The notes under the pieces were generated by a model that was not told the origin of the DNA, ran no database searches, and saw nothing but the letters and a program-made list of their open reading frames with translations. Below, piece after piece: positions 55,100 through 64,000 of a stretch of 64,000 nt of DNA. Within the stretch, counting starts at the first letter, position 1; each line of letters starts with the position of its first letter. Origin of the DNA: Sphaerulina vaccinii (Eukaryota; Ascomycota; Dothideomycetes; Mycosphaerellales; Mycosphaerellaceae); NCBI GenBank assembly GCA_022570795.1, contig JAKUDP010000001.1, positions 3,782,001 through 3,846,000 on the forward strand. Reading direction: 5' to 3'. A program made the translations under genes and the position numbers.

Positions 55100-56242
55100 G
55101 AGAAGAACCTAGTAAAGTATACTTAAAAAGTAGAGCTTAAAAAGTATAAAGAGGAAAGAGTAAGCTAGAGGCTAAAATACTATCTTATATAGATAAAACT
55201 TAACCTCTATACTAGAATACTACTAATACTTTAGAAAGGTATATTTCTCTAAAAAGAGACTATTTAAGTCTATCTATAAGTATAAATAAGTAGAAAGTAA
55301 AGGAAACTATACTAAGCTTATTTAAAAAAAAAAAAAAAGTTTTAAATAAAAAAAGTAGCTATTTAGAAACTACTACTTAAGTCGAAAAAGTATTAATTTT
55401 CTAGAGTTTAGTTTTAATATTTAAGCGAAATAGATTAAGAGTAAGAAAGTAGATTTAGAGGTAAGAGAGCTATACTAGTTCTATTAAGAAAGAACTAGAA
55501 GCTATAGTTTAGACTATAGGAAAACAACCTAGAAGAAAAGAAAATCTTCTAAGTAATTTTAAACCTAAAAGATAATAAAAAGAGAATATTATAAACTCTC
55601 TAGTTAGAGGAGTTATTCTTATTATCTATAAAGATACCTAATAGTTTCCTAGGGCTAGAATACTTAGAATTTAGCCTATAGTAGAGGAAAGTAAATACTT
55701 AGGCAATCTATAAGCTAACTAAGTACCTAGAGTAGAATAATTAGAATAAAGTAATAGAGGAGAAGAGAGCCTTTAATATCTAGACAACTCTATATAATAA
55801 GTATAGTAAGGTCTAGTAAGCCTATATAATAGCTATTATCTAGAAGTATATAAACTTTAAAATAGGACTAGAAGATAGAATTAGAAGCTTATAGGTCTAC
55901 TTTAGGAACCTAGATAGAAGAATAGTAGAGATTAACTAGAAAGAGTCTTACTATAAAACTCTAGAAATAAGAATTAAGTATCTACTCTTCTCTCTACTAG
56001 ATAGATATAAAAGTACTAGATAGACTATTCTAGCTTAGAAGAACCTAATACTAGAGAATATCCTCTAGATACTAGAAGTAGAAAAGTCTATAAACTAAAA
56101 AGATATAGCTATATTTGCTAGGAAAGATACCTAGAGACTACTAGAATATTTCCTCTATAAGAGACTATATACCTAGAGGAAATACTCTAGACTCGAATAG
56201 GTAAAAAGAGCTACTAAGTCCTATTAGGCTCTAGAGGCCCGA
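55100..56242 (+). pseudogene. Decayed gag-like coding region of a second retroelement
   Basis: One plus-strand frame keeps protein-like text broken only by RIP-type stops: KAIYKLTKYLE.NN.NKVIEE, KYINFKIGLEDRIRSL, YFRNLDRRIVEIN. The layout suggests a Gag-type polyprotein of an LTR retrotransposon distinct from the Ty3/gypsy element. It is cut off at 56243 by an LTR. Family (Ty1/copia-type likely) uncertain. Confidence 0.4.
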
Positions 56243-56601
56243 TATTATAGTTCCTACTAATAGGTAGGTCTACTAGAACCGAGATACCTAAAGTAGGAAG
56301 ACTAATTTTTCTAATCTTTTATCTTTCGAGAAATTAAAAAAAGTAGCCTAGATCTCTCTAATCTCTCTACTTTTAAGAAATTAAAAAGAGTACTAAAATT
56401 AAAAGAAGAATCTTTTTTATATATAGAGGTAATAAATATTATAGTTATAGATAGTTATTATATATAACTTACTATTCTATTTTACTAATTAGAATATAAG
56501 AACCTTTTTTACTTACTCTTTTATAGATATATTAACAAGCTCTAACTAGATTAAGCTTAGCCTCTACTTAGTAAGATTATTAGGTCCTCTATAATCTAAT
56601 A
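56243..56601 (+). mobile_element. LTR copy 1 (359 bp)
   Basis: Begins TATTATAGTTCCTACTAATA and ends TATAATCTAATA; LTR-type TG...CA ends are changed to TA...TA by RIP. Nearly the same as the solo LTR at 59490-59848 over its whole length. It directly precedes the Ty3/gypsy gag region, so it is the probable 5' LTR. Flanking 5-mers (CCCGA left; CTTAT right of LTR 3) do not match. Confidence 0.75.
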
Positions 56602-59600
56602 GCTTTATATACTCTTATAATATATCTATTATAGAAAGCTCTAGAGAAACTCCTACTTCTAGTAAAGTAGGAACTATTCGATCTTTACAAACCTAGGCAA
56701 ATACTAGATAACTCGACTTTAAGAATTTTAAAGTCGCTAAGCTAGACCTCTATTATAGAGACTACGATAAAGTATCTACCTAGTTTAATTAACTAGCCTT
56801 ATACTTTAGGTTTAATAAAGTTAAAAATAAAAATAAAATACTATTTGCCTCTACCTTCCTTTATAGACGCGCTAAATACTAGCTTAAGCTATACCTAGAA
56901 TTCTACCTCTATAATAATAAAAATAAGAATAGAATCTTTACTAAGTATAATTAGTTTAGAAGCTAGATAACTACTCTATTTAGAATCTCTAACAAAGTTA
57001 GTACTACTATCTATATTATATAGTATCTTAAATAGACTACTTCTATATCCGAGTATATAGCTAAGTTCTAGAAGTATATATATATTATTAGTTAGAATAA
57101 TAAAGCTCTCTAAGTAATATACTATAGAGGTCTTAAGAATTAAGTTAAAGACAAACTAGCCTATACTAAGCGAGTAGTTATTATTAAGAACCTTACCTAG
57201 TTAATTAAAGAAACTATTAAGATTAATAATAGCTTCTATAAATAAGCTTTTAAGAAATAGTATAACTCTAAAGTAGCTAGAGTAGCTAGATATACTACTA
57301 AATAATAAGAAAGAACTAGCTACTTCTTAGCTAGGGATAAGTACTAAGAATAATAGTAACTAAAGTCGTAGCTATACTATAGTCTGCAACTAATAGAGCT
57401 CGATAATATTAAGAAAGGTAAGAAGTTTAGAGCTAGAGGCAAAGGGAAGCTCTATAAAAAGTAAGAAGAACTAACCTATTATAGATATAGTAAGGAAGGC
57501 TATATAAAGAGGGACTACTATTTAAAGAATATAGTATAGTAATAGCCCTTTAATATAATATAGTAGAAGGGAAATAGATAAGAAGGTTATAATAAATCTA
57601 TAACCTTTTATAAGAAAGTCCGATTCTTTAGTATAATAGAATAATAAGTAAACCTCGACCTATACTAAGAAAAACAAGTCGAATATAGAAGCTTTTACTA
57701 GCGATTCTATTATAATAACTTATACTAGATATATATATTTTCTAAGAGGAATACAAACTTTTAGCCTAGCCCTCTAGGTAAAAATATAAGTTTATAGCTA
57801 ATCTAATAGTATATAGATAGAAGCAAACTACTACCTATTCTAAATAAACTATAAGAACTCTATTCTAAGCTAAGGCTTACTAATAAAGAAGATATTAATA
57901 AGTCTTATTATAATAAAGAAAATTACTTTTCTAAAATCGAATCTAAGAAGAAAAAATAAGACTAGTCTATAGAAGGAAGTTCTAAAAAGAAGTAACTCTC
58001 TAAATATAATAAAAATAATATAAATAATAAAAATTAGAGTTCTAAAGAATCGAATATAGATATCGAGATTATAACTTTTACTATAGATACGCCGAGCTAA
58101 ATTAAATAAATTATTCTAAACCTAGTATAAAATTATAAGTATATCTTTCTAAAAATTAGAGGAAGAAGATACCTCTATCTATCTAAGCTAGATACTATAC
58201 TCGATAGAATAAGATATATATTCTAGAATTACTAATATATTAAAGTCGACTATAGGTTCGATACTTTTATATAAGAAAGAGTTCTAATTAGAAGTATATA
58301 TACTCTATTTAGGTATATTACTCTAAATAGGGAAATTATTATAAACTAGATATATAAAGCTATTAAGGAACTCTAGAGAAAGTATACTCTTACCTAGTAA
58401 TATTAATCTAAAACTACCTATAATAAGATATAAGTAGAAAGAAATCTATATTAAATAATTAAAAAAAATAGAATAATAGATCTATAAGTAGCTTACTAAA
58501 AAAGCTACTATTACCCTATTAGGAAAAGAATTAACTCCTAGGAAATAAGTATTTCTAGAGAGTTCTATAATATAAATACTTAAGTATTAATAATAGTTTT
58601 CTATATAAAAATTATTATTAATAGTTATAAGCTACTAGCTATAATAGACTCTAGAGCAAGTAGAAACTTTGCCTCTAAGTTATTTATAAAATATTATAGA
58701 CTTATAACCTAGTATAAAAAAGAAGAGTATAAATTAATTATAGTAGATAGATTATCTTTACCTAGTATAGAGCAAGAGATAATACTACTACTACTTGCTA
58801 TCTAATAGTACTATAAGATAATTATTCTAGATATTACTAATATAGCTAGTTATAATATTGTTCTAGATATACCTTAGTTAAAAAAGTATAATCTAGTAAT
58901 CGACTAGAGAAAAGGAGTACTTATATTTAAGGAATATAATTATATTATCGATATTTAGCCTATATAGTAGTAGCGTTTACTAGTAGATAAGGCTAAATAG
59001 TTTAACTAGACCGAACTTGCGCTACTATAAGCTATAGGAGTAGACTTACCCTAAATAGATACTTCGATAATAGTAGAGGGTTACGAAGTTATAGATACTA
59101 ATAGAAGTAATACTCTATTAAAAAATACTATCTTAGAACTAGATATTTCTAAGAAGTATTAAAAGTAGTCGAAACTCTTTAAAGAGGTCGAGGGACTAGA
59201 AGCCCTACCTAAATACTAGAAATAGAACTATAGAATTATACTAATATCTAATAGAGAGCCTCTATTTAAACTATTATAAAAAAAATCTGAGAAAGAGCTC
59301 TAGAAAGAAGACAAATAGTTAAAGAAGATACTTATAAAATAATAGATCTATAAGTTATAATCTAGCGCTAGAGCCCTAACTATATTTGTTCTAAAACCTA
59401 ATAGAAAGTTATAACTAGTAGTCGATTATTAAAAACTAAATAAAATTACTATTAAGAAGTAATACCTATTACCTAATATCGAAAAACTATATTATAGTTC
59501 CTACTAATAGGTAGGTCTACTAGAACCGAGGTACCTAAAGTAGGAAGACTAATCTCTCTAATCTCTCGTCTTTTAAAAAATTAAAAAAAGTAGCCTAGAT

Positions 59601-62600
59601 CTCTCTAATCTCTCTACCCTCGAGAGATTAAGAAGAGTACTAAGATTAAAAAGAGAATCTCTTTTATATATATAGGTAATAAATATTATAGTTATAGATA
59701 GTTATTATATATAACTTACTATTCTATCTTACTAATTAGAATATAAGAACTTTCTTTACTTGCTCTCTTATAGATATATTAATAAGCTCTAACTAGATTA
59801 AGCTTAGCCTCTACTTAGTAAGATTATTAGGTCCCCTATAACCTAACAAACTATAAAATAGACTTATAGAATCTAACTAGTATATAAAAATCGATCTATA
59901 AGACGCATTCTATACTATCTATATAGTAGAAGGCAAGGAATAGAAAATAGCGTTCTAAATATACTATAGACTTTATAAGTTTAGAGTTATACCTATAGGA
60001 CTAACTAACGTACTAGCCTCCTACTAGAAGATAGTAAATAATATCCTTAGAGACCTACTCGATATATATATTATTATATATATAGACGACATCCTCGTCT
60101 ATACTAAAAAGTCTCTATAGAAATATATTAAATAAGTCTAAAATATTTTCTAACAACTTATAAATATAGAATTCTATACTACTCTAGAAAAGTATAAGTT
60201 CTATAAAAAAGAAGTTAAGTTTCTAGAATTTATTCTAAGTCTTTAAGGAATTAAGATCGATCTAGCAAAAATAGAGTTAATATAAACTTAGCTAGTACCT
60301 AAGATAGTTAAGGAAGTATAATTATTTCTTAGACTAGCTAATTATAACTAGAAGTTTATTAAAGACTACTTAAGGCTCTCTATACTATTAAACGAGCTTA
60401 TATAGAAGAATAGAAAGTAGAGCTAGGGTATAGACTAAGTAAAGGCTTTTGAAGTACTTAAGATATTATACTACTAGATACTAGTACTATAATTATTCGA
60501 TAGAAAATATAAGATTAAACTAGAGACTAATATATCGGATATAGCTATAGAAGTATACCTTATATAAAAGTATAATAGAAAGAGATACCTAGTAGCTTAC
60601 TACTTAAGGAAACTAACTCCTATAGAATAGAACTATAATATTTATAATAAAGAGTTACTTATAATTATTACTATAATATAGTACTAGTAAGTATATATAG
60701 AAGGAGCCTCTAAGCTTATAATTCTTTCTAATTATAAGAATCTAACTTACTTTACTATAACAAAAGTACTAATATAATAATAGGCCTACTAGTTAGAACT
60801 ACTTAGTTAATATAAGTTCGAAATCTACTATATACTAGGAAAGAACAATAGTCGAGCTAATATACTAAGCCGCTAAAGTAACTATATAGAAGGAAAAGAA
60901 CTAGTATACTAGAAAGTACTTAGAGCTAATCTAGATAGAAGCCTAAGCTCGAACTTAATAGAGTTTAACTATATTATATAGGTTCTTTAGAATATAGAAA
61001 AATAGTTCTCTATACTATAAAAGAAGTATTAGGTACTAAAGGACCGAGAGAATAAGTATATATAATACTACTATAATAATCTATAATATAAATACTCTAG
61101 AACTATAAAGACTATAGAGTTAATTTAGAGAAACTTTAGCTTTCTATATATATTATAATATATTAAATACTATAAGCTCTACTAATAGAATAAGGCAGAT
61201 CGATATATAAAATATAGATATATCTAATTCTATACTTCTCTATATTAACTATAGAACAAAGTTATAATAGACTTTATTATAAAGTTGCCTTTATTATAGA
61301 ACTAGATTATAGGAATTAGCTATAATATAATACTAGTTATAGTTAATAGGCTTACTAAATATATATACTTTATTACTACTAGCGAGATATATACTACTAA
61401 GTAACTCGGACACCTTATTATAGATAGACTTATAAGATATTATAGATTCCTAAAAGTATTTATTATAGATAGAGATAAGCTCTTTACCTCTAACTACTAG
61501 AAGACCTTAGTCGGCATACTCGGAATTAAATATAAGCTATTAATAGTATATTATTCTTAGATAGATAGGTAAACTAAAAGAACAAACCAAATACTAGAAT
61601 AATATCTATAATACTATATTAATTATATATAAGATAACTAGTTAGCGCTGCTACTAATAGTATAGCTTATACTAAATAATTAGCAATTAGAGATAATAAA
61701 GGCTATACTATTCTTCTCGAATTATAGGCAAAACCCGAACCTCTTTGGAGAACTTTTATTTTACCTATAGATAGAATATACTATAATTATAAGTAAAGAT
61801 CTAAAAAACCTCTATAAGGAACTAGAAGAACAAATTATAGACTCGCAACTAATAATAGCTAGGCTATATAATAATAAATAAAAAATAGTACTTTAGCTAA
61901 AGAGGGGAGATAAAGTCTATCTTCTTATAAAAAACTTTAAAATAAAAAGAAAGATAAAGAAACTAGATTAAGTTAAAGTCGGACTATTTTTAATTAATAA
62001 GCTATAAGAGCTAGTTAACTACTAACTTAAGTTGCTAAAAGATATAAAGATCTACCTAGTATTCTATATATTATTATTAGAACCTATAGATACTAAAATA
62101 CCTTACTAAGAAATATTCTACTTCTAACCTAAAAAAGAGAATATATTCGAAGTAGAAAAGATTCTAGAATAAAAAGATTAGAACTACTTAATTAAATAGA
62201 AAGGGTATAATAATTCGGAAAATACCTAGGAACCTAAGTCTAACTTTATAAACTACTACTAGCTCCTAGCATAGTTCTACTAGAGTCTACTAAAGATAGG
62301 AAACTCTAGAAATTATTAGGCAAACTTTTAAGAGTACTCTAAGTCCTAGGCAAAAGATTTAAGGCTAGGCTAGTAGATAGCTCTAGAAAGGTTATAACCT
62401 CCTCCTCTACCTATTCTACTACCTCCTACTCCTCGATATTTACTAGCTCTACTACTATTATATTATCTATATAATAATCGATTAGATCTATCTACTACTA
62501 TAACTATATTTTATATATATATATAGTATAAGAAGCCTTATACGTAGCCTCTAAGGCGCGTTATACCTCCTTCTAGGCATACTTTGCTTCTTAGATCCTA

Positions 62601-62936
62601 GATAAAAGCTTCTTTTTCTCGGAATAAAAATAATTAAATTCGAACTTTATAACCTAGATATTATACTACTAACTATAATAAATATACTTATTATATTTTC
62701 CCGAGCGAATATATACTTTATATATATACTTATACTTCTTATAGGACAAATACGACTTTACTATAATAGCCTTCTAGAGGTCTAGAAAATTAGTAAGCTT
62801 ATAATAATAATAAGTTAAAAACTTAGTTATTATATAAGGTATTATAAAGGAAAAAGGTGCTATAATAACTAACTTTCTAGAGGATAACAACTCTATAAAC
62901 TAGCTTCGGGACGAAGCTAGGCTAGATAGAGAATAG
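56602..62936 (+). pseudogene. Ty3/gypsy chromovirus internal region, RIP-inactivated
   Basis: Gag/Pol order of a Tf1/sushi-type element. Gag from about 56700 (FKVAKLDLYYRDYDKVST) with a zinc knuckle at 57477-57521 whose Cys/His have become Tyr (YYRYSKEGYIKRDY). Protease DSGA-like site at 58647-58661 (now DSRAS). Reverse transcriptase from about 59220 to 60350, split by a nested LTR at 59490; catalytic YIDDILVY intact at 60079-60102. RNase H about 60490-60880. Integrase about 61070-61620, with catalytic Asp seen as Asn (VIVNRLTK), Glu as Lys (TKRTNQ) and zinc-finger Cys as Tyr. Chromodomain about 62180-62260 (KGYNNSENT, EPKSNF). Dozens of in-frame TAG/TAA stops; not functional. Confidence 0.88.
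59490..59848 (+). mobile_element. Nested solo LTR inside the RT gene
   Basis: 359 bp, TATTATAG ... CCTAACA, flanked by a perfect 5 bp target-site duplication AACTA (59485-59489 and 59849-59853). RT coding text resumes directly after it (LPNIEKL before; NRLIESN after). So an LTR element jumped into this copy and was later reduced to one LTR by recombination. Confidence 0.88.
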
Positions 62937-63298
62937 TATTATAGTTCGTATACTATAGGAATATCTCTATAGATTTTCTAGATATATATTATATATAGAA
63001 GTAATTAGTAGCGCTTAGACTAGGCCTACTACTAATTATACTAAGTACTCTAATTATATTAAGTAGGCTTTAATTAGAGTAATTAGAGTAATTAATAAAA
63101 CTAGGAATCTCTTTTATATATATAGATAATAAATATTATAGTTATAGATAGTAATTATATATAACTTACTATTCTATCTTACTAATTAGAATATAAGAAC
63201 TTTCTTTACTTGCTTCCTTATAGATATATTAATAAGCTCTAACTAGATTAAGCTTAGCTTCTACTTAGTAAAATTATTAGGTCCTCTATAACCTAATA
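62937..63298 (+). mobile_element. LTR copy 3 (362 bp), probable 3' LTR with a different U3
   Basis: Begins TATTATAGTTCG and ends TATAACCTAATA. The last ~190 bp match LTRs 1 and 2 closely (AATAAATATTATAGTTATAG, TTAATAAGCTCTAACTAGAT), but the first ~165 bp are unrelated to them and carry a TAATTAGAG repeat. It follows the chromodomain by about 670 bp. Confidence 0.7.
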
Positions 63299-63723
63299 CT
63301 TATCTACTTTTAGGAACTTCTAGAATATACCGAGTTCTTCTAAGTCTTCTTAGTAGTATAGATAAGTATACTTTAGATCTCTTTTTACTTTTTTTATTAT
63401 AGGTTTATATTCTACTATTAGAAAAGGCTAACTATTACTACCTAATACTTCTTCTATAAACCTAGGCTTATAACCTATCGAATTAGAATAATAATATATA
63501 TACTTATAATATATAGAAAGAGTCTTAATATATAATAGAAGTAGAAGCGTTAGATAGAAACTAACTATATTAATTATATTAGTTAGATATAGGTTGTATC
63601 TCCTTCTAAGATATAGAGTATTAGATAAGTTATATAACCTACTATTATATAACCTATATTATATAATCTAATCTCTAGAGGGTATCTCTTAGATAGTCTA
63701 ACTAGACTATACTTTCTAATAGT
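63299..63723 (-). repeat. Right arm of the long inverted repeat
   Basis: Reverse complement of 54672-55095. It starts directly at the end of LTR copy 3, so the LTR element's insertion, or a rearrangement, truncated it. Beyond 63723 the sequence is AT-rich and unassigned to the window end. Confidence 0.75.
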
Positions 63724-64000
63724 TAGATATAAAATAAAATAAGTTATAATTCTAAAGTATCTAAAATCTAAACTAATTACTAAAGTAGAAGAAGAATTAG
63801 AAAGAGTAAGGCTAAATTACTAGCTACCTAAAAAGTACTAGATACCTCTAAAAACAATATAGAAACTACTCTAGATTACTTATTAAAGTTCTTATTACTA
63901 ATAAAGAAAAGATTGCTATAGCCTAGCTTCTATAAAATAGTTAGTATAGGAAAACTAATAGATATAGATAATTAACTTACTAGGTTCTACTAAGTAATAG

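Larger units (their letters stand above)
54055..64000. other. AT-rich, RIP-type mutated retroelement block
   Basis: GC content falls sharply near 54,055 and stays low to the window end. TpA is in great excess and CpA/TpG nearly absent, the mark of repeat-induced point mutation (C-to-T at CpA on both strands). Consequently Trp and Gln codons have become TAG/TAA, Cys and His have become Tyr, and Met ATG has become ATA; no long ORF survives. Contents: decayed gag-like sequence, a Ty3/gypsy chromovirus with LTRs, a nested solo LTR and an inverted repeat, listed separately. Confidence 0.9.

Noticed and set aside
1..64000. CRISPR arrays, bacterial operons, riboswitches
   Set aside because: Spliced genes and RIP show a fungal nuclear genome; no regularly spaced identical repeats of CRISPR type were seen.

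Overview
The window is nuclear DNA of a filamentous ascomycete (Pezizomycotina). Several signs favour Dothideomycetes but do not prove it: compact genes with many 46-65 bp GT-AG introns, a fungal gene set (SPT20, AreB-type GATA factor, DML1/misato, type II PI4-kinase, cutinase), and a 10 kb retroelement block wrecked by C-to-T/G-to-A changes of the repeat-induced point mutation (RIP) type. Exon structures below were derived by hand from splice signals and reading frame.

Layout. 1-8.1 kb: a PQ-loop membrane protein, a GPI-anchor-type glycoprotein, a small cysteine-rich secreted protein and an alpha/beta hydrolase. 8.1-12.2 kb: gene-poor, only fragments. 12.2-17.1 kb: type II PI4-kinase and an areB-like GATA regulator, divergently transcribed. 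17.9-22.6 kb: broken genes followed by a diverged tandem repeat array. 22.7-38.7 kb: gene-rich housekeeping and metabolic stretch: a basic nuclear-type protein, a P450 divergent from a UbiA prenyltransferase, DML1, SPT20 with an in-frame zinc-finger extension, a frameshifted gene, a TauD-type dioxygenase and a large acidic protein. 39.6 kb: an initiator tRNA-Met gene that appears to be split by a 57 bp GT-AG intron in an unusual position. 40.6-52.8 kb: a membrane protein, two diverged small-protein copies, GH2 beta-galactosidase, BTB protein, F-box-like protein, DUF1772 protein and a cutinase. 54-64 kb: AT-rich block with a RIP-mutated Ty3/gypsy chromovirus (gag, PR, RT, RNase H, IN, chromodomain), a nested solo LTR with target-site duplication, a second decayed gag-like region and an inverted repeat.

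How genes relate. The secreted hydrolases (cutinase, GPI protein, cysteine-rich protein) fit a plant-associated or saprotrophic lifestyle. The P450/UbiA pair may form a small prenylation/oxidation unit. The areB-like gene carries GATA sites and an overlapping upstream ORF that could regulate it. The strongest unusual signal is the split initiator tRNA: removing the intervening sequence restores a 72 nt initiator tRNA with its diagnostic bases.
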